This document shows positions 45,685-55,341 of a stretch of 64,000 nucleotides of DNA, one piece after another (position 1 is the first letter of the stretch; every line of letters begins with the position of its first letter). The DNA lies in the NCBI RefSeq assembly GCF_014204985.1, contig NZ_JACHMP010000001.1, positions 6,014,001 to 6,078,000 of the forward strand, written 5' to 3'. This stretch comes from Streptosporangium becharense (GTDB lineage Bacteria > Actinomycetota > Actinomycetes > Streptosporangiales > Streptosporangiaceae). A program made the translations under genes and the position numbers. The notes below the pieces were generated by a model. That model did not search any database. It was not told the DNA's origin and saw nothing but the letters and a program-made list of their open reading frames with translations.

Positions 45685-47790
45685 GGGAGTCCGGTCCTCC
45701 TCCTGATCTCCCAGCGCGAGCTCGATCAGCTCGTCCAGGTCGAGTCTCCGGCCCCGGGCGAAGGCCTCCTCGTGGGCCTCGTCGCCGAGGATCCGCCGGC
45801 ACTCCTTGACGCAGCGGTCGTGCTCGGAGTTGAAGAACGGGGAGTTCATCTGCGGCATGCCGAAGGTCCGCCAGTTGGCCTGGCCGCCGCCCATCAGCTG
45901 AGCCGCGAGCAGCGGCTGGCCCGACTCCAGCGCCTGCCTGGCCACCACCTCGATCGCCAGGCCGATGCCGAGCACGTCGTGGAAGTAACGCTTGATCCGT
46001 AACGACTCGCGGGCGTTCGACATGGCCTCGGCGGTGCGGCCCATCGCCTGGTGGACGCTGGCCAGCGCGTACATCGCGTACGAACGCAGCCACAGCTCGC
46101 CGCGCTGCGTGCAGACCGCGATGCAGTCGCGCAGCAGCACCTCGGCCTCGGCCGGGTCGTTCTGGATGAGCAACACCATGGACAGCTCGACGATCGAGGG
46201 CAGCAGGCCCGGATTGAGCTCGCGACCGCTCTTGTGGAACTCGATCGCCACACCCAGCAGCGCGCTGGCCTTCTGCAGGTCGTTCTGGAGGAACGCGGCG
46301 GTACCGAGCATCTTGGTGGCGAGGATGACCGCCCCGGAGTCGCCGACCCTGACCGCGTCCGAGCTGCACTTCTCGGCCGCCTCGATCACCCCGCCGATGT
46401 CGCCTTGCGCACTGTGCACGTAGGACAGCACCCACAGCGCCTTGCACCGCTCCGGGCTGGGCTGGGACGCCTGCTCCAGTGTCTTCTCCAGGTAGAGCCG
46501 GCCCTCGCGGGCCAGCCCGCAGGCCACCCACATGAACCACAGGGACGACAGCAGCCGCAGCCCCGCCTGCACCTCACCGGGGGTGCGCAGGCAGTAGTCG
46601 AGGGCGACGCGGATGTTGTCGTGCTCGTGGCGCATGCGGACGTACCAGTAGACCTGGCGGGCACCCGACCAGGCGTCCTCGCTCCGCTTGGCCAGCTGCA
46701 GGTAGTAGTCGCGGTGCTTGCGCCTGATCTGCTCGGTCTCGCCGAGCTTGCTCAGCCACTCCTCGCCGTACTGCCGCAGGGTGTCGATCAGCCGGTAGCG
46801 GTGCCCGGAGGGCGTGCCCTCGCTGAGGAGGATGGACTTCTCCACGAGACTGGAGATCAGATCCATGACGTCGGCCGCGGGCAGGCTGTCACCGGCGCAG
46901 ACGTAGCGGGCGGCGTCGAGTTCGAAGTCGCCGGCGAAGACCGACAGCCGGGCCCACAGCAGCCGTTCGGCGGGCTCGCACAGCTCGTGACTCCACCCGA
47001 TCGCGGCACGCAGGGTCTGGTGCCGGGGCAGCGCCGTGCGGCTGGCCCCCGCGAGCAGGCTGAACCGGTCGGCCAGCAGGCCGAGGATCTGCTCCACCGA
47101 CAGCGCGCGCATCCGGACCGCGGCCAGCTCGATGGCCAGCGGGATGCCGTCGAGACGGCGGCACAGCTCGGCCACCGGGCCGATGTTGTGCTCGTCCAGC
47201 ACGAAGTTGGGCACCACGGCGCTCGCCCGCGCGACGAAGAGCTGCACCGCCTCGTTGGTGAAGACGTTCTCTCCGGGGGAGTCACCCGGGACGGTCAGCG
47301 GCGGGATGGTGACCGTGTGCTCGCCCCTGGCGTTGAGCGACTGACGGCTGGTCGCCAGGATCGTCAGACCCCTGGCGGTGCTCAGCAGCTCGTCGAAGAG
47401 CATCGCGCAGGCGTCGACCAGATGCTCGCACGTGTCGATGATCAGCAGGAGCTCGCGGTCGCCCAGCCACTCGACCAGCGTCTCGTTCGCCGACCGGGAG
47501 GACTGGTCGGCGATGCCCAGCGCCGAGGTGATCGTGTGGCGGACCATCCCCGAATCCTGCAGGCGGGCCAGGTCGGCGAACCAGACGCCGTCCTTGAACT
47601 CGCCGCGCATCTGGTGCGCGATCCGCAGCGCGGTGCGCGACTTGCCGACGCCTCCGATGCCGGTCACCGTGACCAGCCGGTGCTCCTGAAGCCGGTGCCG
47701 GAGGGTCGTGAGCAACCGAGTCCGCCCGACGAAGCTGGTGAGCTCGTTGGGGAGATTGCCGTCTCGCCGCCATCCTGCTGGCGTTGTCAT
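45676..47790 (-). CDS. STAND-class ATPase regulator without a DNA-binding domain
   Basis: A 704-residue protein with an NB-ARC-like nucleotide-binding domain at the N-terminus (Walker A GIGGVGKS at 44-51; Walker B LLLIIDTCEHL; LATSRQSLNARGEH sensor segment; RLDGIPLAIELAA) and about 350 residues of helical TPR-like repeats. Relatives usually carry an N-terminal SARP/winged helix or a C-terminal LuxR helix-turn-helix; here the protein starts directly with LPNELTSFVGR and stops after RRLDLDELIELALGDQEEDRTPRL, just where a LuxR domain would begin. It may be a signalling ATPase acting through a partner, or a truncated regulator. It converges with the terpene synthase. Confidence 0.85.
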   Translation of the reverse strand: MTTPAGWRRDGNLPNELTSFVGRTRLLTTLRHRLQEHRLVTVTGIGGVGKSRTALRIAHQMRGEFKDGVWFADLARLQDSGMVRHTITSALGIADQSSRSANETLVEWLGDRELLLIIDTCEHLVDACAMLFDELLSTARGLTILATSRQSLNARGEHTVTIPPLTVPGDSPGENVFTNEAVQLFVARASAVVPNFVLDEHNIGPVAELCRRLDGIPLAIELAAVRMRALSVEQILGLLADRFSLLAGASRTALPRHQTLRAAIGWSHELCEPAERLLWARLSVFAGDFELDAARYVCAGDSLPAADVMDLISSLVEKSILLSEGTPSGHRYRLIDTLRQYGEEWLSKLGETEQIRRKHRDYYLQLAKRSEDAWSGARQVYWYVRMRHEHDNIRVALDYCLRTPGEVQAGLRLLSSLWFMWVACGLAREGRLYLEKTLEQASQPSPERCKALWVLSYVHSAQGDIGGVIEAAEKCSSDAVRVGDSGAVILATKMLGTAAFLQNDLQKASALLGVAIEFHKSGRELNPGLLPSIVELSMVLLIQNDPAEAEVLLRDCIAVCTQRGELWLRSYAMYALASVHQAMGRTAEAMSNARESLRIKRYFHDVLGIGLAIEVVARQALESGQPLLAAQLMGGGQANWRTFGMPQMNSPFFNSEHDRCVKECRRILGDEAHEEAFARGRRLDLDELIELALGDQEEDRTPRL

Positions 47791-48085
47791 GGCGCCTCAC
47801 GGGGGTAGCTGACACCTGCCTCCGGCATCGTACCCCCTGGGTCTACGGCTGTCCCCGGCCTCCGGACGCGCGAGGGCGGGCTCTTCGGCCGGCCTCCTTC
47901 CCCGGCGGCCCCCGGGAGCCCCGCCGGGGACCCGCCGGGAGAACCCGCCGGAGCTCTGCCGGAAGACCTGCCGGGCGGCCCCCGGGGAGCCTCATGGACG
48001 GCTCGCCGGGATCCGCGGGGACGGCTTCCCGGGCGGTCCTGCGAGGCGGGAAACGGTGTGCCGGCACGGTGGCTAGCATGGTCGC

Positions 48086-48253
48086 GTGACAGTTCATGAG
48101 CCCGACGATCTGCGTCCCGTCGACCTCACGGACGACGGCCCGCCGATCCTGCCCGACCAGACGGCCGACGACACCGACCTCGGATGGGGTGACTGGCGCC
48201 AGGCCGACGACGACGCCCGACTGCTGGAGGAGCGTCCTCCGCACTGGGGCTGA
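48086..48253 (+). CDS. Small acidic conserved protein
   Basis: A 55-residue protein starting at GTG 48086. It is strongly acidic, with a C-terminal signature DDTDLGWGDW and ARLLEERPPHWG that I recognise from small hypothetical proteins common in actinobacteria. No known function and no membrane segment. It is too short for routine gene calls, but codon usage (third-position G/C) and the end at a strong terminator support it. Confidence 0.72.
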   Translation: MTVHEPDDLRPVDLTDDGPPILPDQTADDTDLGWGDWRQADDDARLLEERPPHWG

Positions 48254-48276
48254 CCCCGGCGTCTCCGCGGCGGCCG

Positions 48277-48350
48277 GGTCTCCCGGGGGCTTCTTCCTTC
48301 CGCGGGCGGACGACCCGAAGCCCGCGGAAGGAGGGAGCCCCCGGGAGACC
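48277..48350. terminator. Bidirectional 30-bp stem terminator
   Basis: Arms 48277-48306 and 48321-48350 (beginning ggtctcccgggggctt and ending aagccc-like complement) pair over 30 bp with two mismatches around a 14-base loop. It lies between the small acidic gene and the convergent permease gene. Confidence 0.85.
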
Positions 48351-48351
48351 G

Positions 48352-49389
48352 CTAGGAGACGACGTCCTTGCGGCGGAAGCGGCGGAAGGCGAAGGCGACC
48401 AGGATCGCCGAGTAGGTGATCGACACGGCGACCCCCTTGAGCATCCCGTCGTATTCGGGTTGCGGCGCCAGCGCGTCCAGCCACGCGGTGTTCCAGAACG
48501 TGGGAAGGAACTCCCGCAGCGAGCCGAGCGCCTCGACCGCTTGCAGGATGGTGCTGACGATGACCAGGCCGACCGCGCCGCCGACCGCCCCGAGCGGGGA
48601 GTCGGTGCCGACGGAGAGCAGGAAGGCCAGCGAGGCGACGACGAACTGACTGACCAGCGCGTACCCGATGACGACGGCGAACTGCGGCAGCACGTCGAAG
48701 GCGGGGATGATCTCACCGGTCCCCGGGACCCGGACGTCGTTCCAGCCGAAGGCGAGGGTCCCGGCCAGCAGCGCCATCAGCGGCAGGCAGATCACCGCCG
48801 CCGCCGAGTAGCCCATCGCGACGATCAGCTTCTGGCGCAGCAACCGGTCACGCGGGACCGGCGCGGCCAGCAGGTAACGCAGCGACGACCAGCTCGCCTC
48901 CCCGGCCACGGTGTCGCCGCAGAACAGCGCCACCGCGACGACCAGCAGGAAGTTCGCCGACACCGACAGTGCGAACGCCCCGAAGTTCAGCGCGCCTTCG
49001 GTCGCGAGGTCGGAGATGCGCAGGCTCGCGGCCTGCTGACCGGAGCCCGCGCCGAGCTTGAACGCGATCACCAGGATCCACGGCAGCGCGAGCAGCAGGC
49101 CGAACATCACCAGGGTGCGGCGCCGCTTGAACTGGCGGACCACCTCCACGCCGAGCGGGAGCGTCCGCCCCGGCGCGTACCCGCGCGCCGCGCCGTTCTC
49201 ACCGGGGTCGTTGTCCCGGTCTCTGCGCTGCGCGGGATCGTCCTCACGGGTGTTCCTCCCGCCGGTCCCAGTGGTGTCGCCCGCCGGTGGGCCGGCCACC
49301 GCGGAGGCGGGGCCGGATCCGTTCGGTGAACCGCCGCCCGCCGTACCGCCGGAGAGGGCGGCCGGGTGGGAACCGTTGACGTCGCTCAC
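48352..49389 (-). CDS. ABC transporter permease
   Basis: A 345-residue protein with a charged, low-complexity N-terminus (about 1-75) and six membrane helices (about 95-340), ending FAFRRFRRKDVVS. The layout matches ABC-2-type permeases. Its GTG start overlaps the stop of the upstream fusion gene (GTGA), so it is co-translated with the ATPase that must power it. Substrate unknown. Confidence 0.85.
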   Translation of the reverse strand: MSDVNGSHPAALSGGTAGGGSPNGSGPASAVAGPPAGDTTGTGGRNTREDDPAQRRDRDNDPGENGAARGYAPGRTLPLGVEVVRQFKRRRTLVMFGLLLALPWILVIAFKLGAGSGQQAASLRISDLATEGALNFGAFALSVSANFLLVVAVALFCGDTVAGEASWSSLRYLLAAPVPRDRLLRQKLIVAMGYSAAAVICLPLMALLAGTLAFGWNDVRVPGTGEIIPAFDVLPQFAVVIGYALVSQFVVASLAFLLSVGTDSPLGAVGGAVGLVIVSTILQAVEALGSLREFLPTFWNTAWLDALAPQPEYDGMLKGVAVSITYSAILVAFAFRRFRRKDVVS

Positions 49390-52154
49390 GCCTTGTCTCC
49401 GATCAGGTCCAGGAAGACGTCCTCAAGCCGGGTGCTCGAGCCGCCCGCGGCGGCACCGCCCTCCAGCAGCTCGCTGACCGGGCCGGCCGTCACCAGGCGC
49501 CCGCGCCGCATGACCACCACGTGGCTGCAGGTCTGCTCCACCTCCGCCAGCAGGTGACTGGAGACGATGACCGTGCGGCCCCGCGCGGCGTAGCGGATCA
49601 GGACCTCGCGCATCTCGCGGATCTGCGGCGGGTCGAGACCGTTGGTGGGCTCGTCGAGGACCAGCAGGTCGGGCAGGCCGAGCATCGCCTGCGCGATGGC
49701 CAGCCGCTGGCGCATGCCCTGCGAGTACGTGCGGACGGCGCGTTCCAGCGCGTTCCCGAGCCCGGCGATCTCCAGGGCCTCGTCGAAGTGGGCGTCCCCG
49801 GCCGGCCGGCCGGTGGCCTTCCAGTACAGCTCGAGGTTGTCGCGGCCGTTGAGGTGCGGCAGGAAACCCGGCCCCTCGACGAACGAACCGAGCCTGGACA
49901 GCACCGGGGCACCGGGGACGACCCGGTGGCCGAAGATCCTGATCTCGCCGCCGTCGGGGTGGATCAGGCCCATCATCATGCGCAGGGTGGTGGTCTTGCC
50001 CGCCCCGTTGGGGCCGAGCAACCCCAGCACCTGGCCGTGCTCGACGGTGAACGACAGGTCGTCCACCGCCCGTTCCCCGTTGCGGTACGCCTTGGTCAGG
50101 CCGGAGATCCGCAGCGGCACCGACTCCAGGGCCGGGTCGTGCTCGTCGGCGGCGCGGCGACGCCCGGTCAGGGCGACCGCGATCGCGACCGCGATCGAGA
50201 GCAGCGGCAACGCCCAGGTCCACCACACAGGACCGGTGGAGGGCGTGCGCAGGGTCGTGTAGACGGGGACGGTCACGGCGGGCGAGGCCAGGCCGACCGT
50301 GTAGACGGCCGGGGCGGAGGGGGTGCTGTAGCCGAGGTCGGTGGTGGTGAACGCGACCCGCAGCCGGTGCCCGACGTCGAAGCGATGGTCGACGGCGGGC
50401 AGGGTCACGGTGGCCTCGCCGGTGCCGTCCGCGGAGAGGGCGATCCTGGCGGGGGCGACGAGCCCTTCGGGCAGGATCGGCGCCTGGGTGTCGCCCGCGA
50501 CGTCGTAGAGCTTGGCGAACAGCGTCACCTCACCCGCCGCGCGGGAGGCGCCGTCGGTCTCCGTGTTCCCGGTGTCCGCAGTGTCCGTGGTGTTCCCGGT
50601 GTCCGCGTTGTCCGTGGTGTTCTCGCCGCTCCCGGCGTCCTTCTCCGTGGTCTCGATGTCGCCGGTGCTCTCCTTCTCCGTGGTCCCGGTGCCGGCCGCC
50701 TCCGCGGTCACCCGGACCTTCACCGTGGAGCTTCCGGTGACCTGGAGCGGAGCCGTCAGCGGGGCCGAGTCGAAGGCGGCGCTCTGCCCGGCCATGTCGA
50801 CCGACAGATTCAGATTGGCGCCGAGACCGCCGAAACCGGGCACCGCGGAAATCGAGGAGGGGGAGCCGCCGGGCGGGTTGGCCACCGGCTGGTCAGGCCC
50901 GCTGAGCGGCACGGAGGTCCGGTCGGTGCCCGACAGGCCCGCGTAGGCCGGGGCGATGGCGTGCAGCTGGACGGGGCGGCGGGTGCCGGGGTCGCGTCCC
51001 CCGTCACGGGTGACGGTGAAGACTCCGGCCGGCTGGGCCGCGCCTGAGTCCTTCTTCAGGTGACGGTCGAACCAGCCGAGGGTCTTCTCGTGCAGCCAGT
51101 CGACCTCCCCGTTGCCGCCGTCGTGGCCGCCGTCGAACCAGGCGACCTCGACCGGGGCGCCGGTGGCGGCGATCGCGCGGGCGTTGGCGTCGGCGTGACC
51201 CAGCGGGAACAGCGAGTCGCGCTGCCCCTGGAGCAGCAACGTCGGAACCCTGATCTTCCCGGGGACCGAGATCGGACTGGACCTGCGCAGCGTCTCCACC
51301 GCAGCCGCGCTCGCCCGGCCTTCCTCGGCGACCTGCTGGTACATGTCACAGATCTCCGGCAGGAAACGACCGCAGCGGACCTCCTGCGGCGTGGGCGGGT
51401 TCACCGCGGGTCGCGCCGGGCTTTCCCCGTCGCCGGTGTCCCCTGCGTCCCCTGCGTCCCCGGTGTCCCGCGCGCTCCGCGCACCAAGCCCGGCCAGCGC
51501 GGACGCGTCCGGCGTGGGGCCGCCCCGGCTGAAGAACAGCCCGGCCCACATGCGCTTGAACACCCCGTTCTCCGGGCCTCGCCCGGTGGCGTCGGGGAAC
51601 AGCGCGTCGGCCAGGTCGTACCAGGTGATCTGAGGGACGATCGCGTCGATCCGGGAGTCGTGGGCCGCCGACATCAGCGCGATGGCCCCTCCGTAGGAGC
51701 CGCCCGCCACGCCCACCCGCGGATCGCCGGCCGCGTCGAGCAGGACCTCGGGCCGCCGCGCCACCCAGTCGACCAGCTGCCGGACGTCCTTGACCTCGTA
51801 GTCGGGGGAGTTCAGCGCGATCTGCCCGGTGGAACGGCCGAAGCCGCGCGCCGACCAGGTCAGCACGGCGTATCCCTCACCGGCGAGGCGTACGGCCTCG
51901 GCCCTGACGCTCTGCTTGCTGCCGCCGAAGCCGTGCGCGAGCAGCACCGCCGGGGCCTTCCCACCACCGGCGGGCGGGAAGAAGCTCGTGTCCAGGGTGA
52001 CCCGCTGGTCGTCCCGGGGCCCGTCGACCACTGTGATCATCTGGTTCTGGGCCCGTACCGCCGGCGTCGACGGCCACACCAGCCAGGCCGCGACGCCGAC
52101 CACCAGCACGGCCACCACCGCGACCCAGGTGGCCCGCCCTCCCGCACGTCTCAT
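49386..52154 (-). CDS. Fusion of a secreted-type alpha/beta-hydrolase with an ABC ATPase
   Basis: A 922-residue fusion. Residues 1-25 are a signal anchor; about 40-350 an X-Pro dipeptidyl-peptidase/CocE-like hydrolase with nucleophile loop VGVAGGSYGGAI (Ser in GGSYGG) and later QRDSLFPLG and FDGGHDGG for Asp and His; about 360-600 the beta-sandwich C-terminal domain typical of that family, interrupted by a low-complexity Thr/Glu/Asp/Asn insert; a membrane helix near 635-655; then a full ABC ATPase (about 680-920, Walker A LGPNGAGKTTT, signature YSQGMRQR, LDEPTNGLDP). The topology puts the hydrolase outside and the ATPase inside. The following gene encodes the matching permease. Confidence 0.87.
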   Translation of the reverse strand: MRRAGGRATWVAVVAVLVVGVAAWLVWPSTPAVRAQNQMITVVDGPRDDQRVTLDTSFFPPAGGGKAPAVLLAHGFGGSKQSVRAEAVRLAGEGYAVLTWSARGFGRSTGQIALNSPDYEVKDVRQLVDWVARRPEVLLDAAGDPRVGVAGGSYGGAIALMSAAHDSRIDAIVPQITWYDLADALFPDATGRGPENGVFKRMWAGLFFSRGGPTPDASALAGLGARSARDTGDAGDAGDTGDGESPARPAVNPPTPQEVRCGRFLPEICDMYQQVAEEGRASAAAVETLRRSSPISVPGKIRVPTLLLQGQRDSLFPLGHADANARAIAATGAPVEVAWFDGGHDGGNGEVDWLHEKTLGWFDRHLKKDSGAAQPAGVFTVTRDGGRDPGTRRPVQLHAIAPAYAGLSGTDRTSVPLSGPDQPVANPPGGSPSSISAVPGFGGLGANLNLSVDMAGQSAAFDSAPLTAPLQVTGSSTVKVRVTAEAAGTGTTEKESTGDIETTEKDAGSGENTTDNADTGNTTDTADTGNTETDGASRAAGEVTLFAKLYDVAGDTQAPILPEGLVAPARIALSADGTGEATVTLPAVDHRFDVGHRLRVAFTTTDLGYSTPSAPAVYTVGLASPAVTVPVYTTLRTPSTGPVWWTWALPLLSIAVAIAVALTGRRRAADEHDPALESVPLRISGLTKAYRNGERAVDDLSFTVEHGQVLGLLGPNGAGKTTTLRMMMGLIHPDGGEIRIFGHRVVPGAPVLSRLGSFVEGPGFLPHLNGRDNLELYWKATGRPAGDAHFDEALEIAGLGNALERAVRTYSQGMRQRLAIAQAMLGLPDLLVLDEPTNGLDPPQIREMREVLIRYAARGRTVIVSSHLLAEVEQTCSHVVVMRRGRLVTAGPVSELLEGGAAAGGSSTRLEDVFLDLIGDKA

Positions 52155-52309
52155 GCCGAGAGCTTACTGACCGCAGCCAAAGCGCTCCTGAGACGCTTCT
52201 CAGGTCGCCGCCGCGGTGATCATCCAGGCAGGAGGGGGTGAGCCGGTCTTATCCATCAGGGATATCCCCGATTGCGGACCAAGGTAAAGGGCGGGCATCA
52301 TTGCGACGC

Positions 52310-53470
52310 GTGAATCCAGTAGTGCGCCTCCGAAGAAGAGCCACCTCAGCGATCGAGTGGGCTCTGCCGTATTGGACGCGAGGCAAAGCCGGCCGGGAAA
52401 CCCCCGAGGATCTTTTCCGGGTCCTCTATCTCGGATGGCTGGTGGCCTTCTCCTTCAAGGTGCTCGGAGCGTCCTGGGACGTCTCCTGGCACTTCAAGTG
52501 GCTCCGCGACGACCTCGCCCCGCCGCACCTGCTCAACAGCGTCGGTACGGTCATCGTCCTGACGCTCACGATCGTCCATGTCTACACCGGTTACGGCGTC
52601 GACAGGACATCGCAGCGTCTCATCACCTGGGGCACGGGTGTCTTCCTGGTGGCCGTTCCACTGGACCTGATCAACCACCGGATCAACGGGCTCGACATCA
52701 CCTCGTGGAGCCCGTCCCACATGATGCTGTACATCGGCACGCTCTTCATGATCTTCGGGGTGGTCCGCGGGTGGTTCATGGGTGCGCCTCCCGGGCGGAT
52801 GCGCACCCTGGTCCTGGGCGGGTTGTTCGTCTTCCTCTTCGAGAACGTCTGGTTCCCGGCCCAGCATCAGGAGTACGGCGTCTACAGCATCGCCGCCTGG
52901 GACCGCGGCGAGCCGGAGGCCGAGCCGATCCTGATCAAGTTCGCGGCCGACCAGATCGGCCTGCCGGTGACCGACAGGGCAGTGGCGCTGCACTTCGCGC
53001 TGCCCGTCCCCGACCAGCTCTACCCGCTCTACGCCGCGATGGCCGCGATGATCGTCGCCGTCTGCGCACGCGCGATGATCGGCCGGATGTTCTCCGCCAC
53101 CGCCGTGATCGGCGCCTACCTCGTCTTCCGTACCCTGATCTGGCCGCTGCTCGCGGTCGCCGACTTCCCGCGCTCCGCGGTGCCGGTCTTCCTGATCGCC
53201 GGGGCGCTCGCCGTCGACCTGGCGTTCCTGCTCAGGAACCCGGTGGCCAGGGCCGTGATCGGCTCGGTCGGCACCACCCTGGTGCTCGACCAGGCGCTGC
53301 GTTTCCAGAACGCGATGTTCATGTCGCCGCCGCTGGTGTCTCCCGCGACCATGGTGATCGGAGGGGCCGGGATCATGGCCCTGTGGCTGGCGGCCGAGTG
53401 GTCGCTCGGCCGCTACCGGCTCCGCTTTCAGGACAGCGAGGCCGTGGTCAGCGCCACCGCCACCCCGTAG
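52310..53470 (+). CDS. Polytopic membrane protein of unknown function, next to copper genes
   Basis: A 386-residue protein with eight or so hydrophobic helices and several His near helix ends (DVSWHFKW, SWSPSHMMLY, PAQHQEYG, ALHFALPVPDQL), which could bind a metal or heme. I know no named family. GTG 52310 is used; TTG 52301 and GTG 52238 are possible (52238 has an aggagg only two bases upstream). It converges with copD with a 43-bp overlap of the 3' ends. Its location suggests a link to copper handling or respiratory oxidase biogenesis, as inference only. Confidence 0.65.
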   Translation: MNPVVRLRRRATSAIEWALPYWTRGKAGRETPEDLFRVLYLGWLVAFSFKVLGASWDVSWHFKWLRDDLAPPHLLNSVGTVIVLTLTIVHVYTGYGVDRTSQRLITWGTGVFLVAVPLDLINHRINGLDITSWSPSHMMLYIGTLFMIFGVVRGWFMGAPPGRMRTLVLGGLFVFLFENVWFPAQHQEYGVYSIAAWDRGEPEAEPILIKFAADQIGLPVTDRAVALHFALPVPDQLYPLYAAMAAMIVAVCARAMIGRMFSATAVIGAYLVFRTLIWPLLAVADFPRSAVPVFLIAGALAVDLAFLLRNPVARAVIGSVGTTLVLDQALRFQNAMFMSPPLVSPATMVIGGAGIMALWLAAEWSLGRYRLRFQDSEAVVSATATP

Positions 53471-54459
53471 GCCAGCCCCATCACGGTGACCTCCGCCGCC
53501 GCCCACGCCGCGACCGCCGTCGCCCGCCGCTCCGCGATGAGCGGCAGCAGGCGGAACCGGATGTGGGCGGCGAACGGGATCAGCAGCACCACGCACACCG
53601 TCTTGGCGACCACCAGCAGGCCGTACTCGCGCTCCAGGAGCGCCCCCGGCAGCTCCACGCCCGGGGTCAGTGCCATCGTCGCCAGGCCGTTCACCAGGCC
53701 CGAGACGCTCACCAGGACCAGTGCCAGGGTCGCCAGCCGGGAGAACTTCGGCAGCACCCGCGCCAGCAGCTCCCGGTCTCGGGCGACCAGAAGAATGATC
53801 ACGATGAGGCCGCCGGTCCACGCCGCCGAGCCCATCACGTGCAGCTCCATCGAGATCATGATGGGGTCGTGCCAGACCGAGTCGACCGCGTGGCCGGTGA
53901 CCGGGATCGGCAGCAGCCCGAAGAAGGCGATCACGATCCGCAGCTCGGCCGGGACCTTCTCGCCGAACCGCACCGCCAGCAGCCCGATCCCGGCGTAGAC
54001 CAGCGCACAGGCGGCGGTGAAGAGCATCCCCTGACCCGCGCCGACCGTGTCGACGTACTCGGCGATCATGCCCGGCGTCGGGATCGTGCCGGGGTTCAGC
54101 TCGGCGGTCTGGAACACGATGACCACCAGCGCCAGCACCGCCCACGCCCAGGCGAACGTCACCGCCATCGGCCGTGCCCGGCGCAGCACCGGCTCGGTCA
54201 GCTCCGGGTCGTCGAACCCCAGCAGCTTCGGCAGCAGGCTCAGCCCCACCACCGCCACCGTCGCCAGATCCAGCAGCACCCGCAGCACCGGCAGGCCGTA
54301 CTCCACCAGCGGCCCGGGGATGGCGATCCCCGGCACGGCCTCCTGGGCGCCGAAGGCCGTCGCGGCCAGCACGGACAGCACGGCTCCCGACACGAACCCG
54401 CCGACCACCAGCCTCCTGGCGGTGCCGGCTCCGGAGGCCCGCTCCACGGTGACGGTCAT
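53428..54459 (-). CDS. copD: CopD family copper-resistance membrane protein
   Basis: A 343-residue protein with about eight membrane helices. The CopD-domain segment MISMELHVMGSAAWTGGLIVI carries the conserved His at the start of a helix. Family members move copper across the cytoplasmic membrane together with CopC. ATG 54459 overlaps the copC stop (ATGA), indicating coupled translation. Confidence 0.85.
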   Translation of the reverse strand: MTVTVERASGAGTARRLVVGGFVSGAVLSVLAATAFGAQEAVPGIAIPGPLVEYGLPVLRVLLDLATVAVVGLSLLPKLLGFDDPELTEPVLRRARPMAVTFAWAWAVLALVVIVFQTAELNPGTIPTPGMIAEYVDTVGAGQGMLFTAACALVYAGIGLLAVRFGEKVPAELRIVIAFFGLLPIPVTGHAVDSVWHDPIMISMELHVMGSAAWTGGLIVIILLVARDRELLARVLPKFSRLATLALVLVSVSGLVNGLATMALTPGVELPGALLEREYGLLVVAKTVCVVLLIPFAAHIRFRLLPLIAERRATAVAAWAAAEVTVMGLAYGVAVALTTASLS

Positions 54460-55031
54460 CCCGCGTTCCCCTGCTCTCTCGTGCGGCGCAGCGCGACGAC
54501 GGTGGCACCGCCCAGGACGACGAGGGCGACCGCGATCCACAGCACGGCCATCCCGGCCCCGCCGTTCTGCGCGGCCTCGGCGGCCTGGGCGCCCAGGTCG
54601 GGCTGCTGCGGAGCGGGCACGGAGGCCGCCGGGACGGGGGCGGCGGACGCCTGCCCGGCGGCGGGGCCCGGAGCGGTCAGCGTGAAGGCGATCTTGCTGG
54701 AGACCGGGTGTCCGTCGGAGGAGAGGATCCGGTAGCCCACCACGTACTCCCCGGCGGGGCCGAGGGGCTTGACGCCGACGCTGACCTTCTCCTTGTCGAC
54801 GGTGGTCTTCCCGTCCTCCCACCGGGCGCCGTCCGGGCCGGTCACGCTGATCTGCGCGAAGCCCTGCCGGACGGGCTGGTCGAAGGTCAGCGTGATCTGC
54901 CGCGGCCCGGCGGTCAGCTCGGCGCCGTCCTTGGGGTCGCTGCCGATCAGCACGTTGTGAGCCTGCGCCGGTGCGACCGCGCCGAGCAGCGCGGCGCACA
55001 CCAGCAGCAGGACCGTTAGTAGCCGCCTCAC
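54456..55031 (-). CDS. copC: CopC family periplasmic copper-binding protein
   Basis: A 191-residue secreted protein: signal peptide to PAQA, then His25 as the mature N-terminal copper ligand (AHNVLIGSDPKDGAEL), the beta-barrel CopC domain (to about 118) with DGHPVSSKIAF, a Pro/Ala spacer, and a C-terminal membrane helix followed by RRTREQG. GTG 55031 places His directly after the signal cleavage site. Works with CopD. Confidence 0.88.
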   Translation of the reverse strand: MRRLLTVLLLVCAALLGAVAPAQAHNVLIGSDPKDGAELTAGPRQITLTFDQPVRQGFAQISVTGPDGARWEDGKTTVDKEKVSVGVKPLGPAGEYVVGYRILSSDGHPVSSKIAFTLTAPGPAAGQASAAPVPAASVPAPQQPDLGAQAAEAAQNGGAGMAVLWIAVALVVLGGATVVALRRTREQGNAG

Positions 55032-55341
55032 CGGTCGTGGCCTTCCGTTGGGTTCCTCATGACCCTGACATGGTCCCACCACCGTCCGGCGCCCGGGAAT
55101 CGTGCCTGCCATCTCTCGTCTGAAGCGAGCCTCATCACCCGTCAAGGGCTGTCAAGCACCTTTTCGCAGGTCAGATGGGGTGTCGGTGAGACCCCCACTT
55201 TCATCGGCCGGCACGGGGATGCGGACATATCAGTCAACTGGCACGAAAGCGGCTGTTATCGGGACGAAGGGGGCTTGCAAGGGGTCTCGCCTAGAAAGTT
55301 CACAAGCACCACGAAACAGACACGAGATGGAGTTACCTCTA
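55032..55341. promoter_or_regulatory. Divergent control region of copC and the Asn-repeat gene
   Basis: No gene seen. The two divergent transcripts must start here. The direct repeat gtcaag (about 55140 and 55150) is the only structure noticed. Confidence 0.3.
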
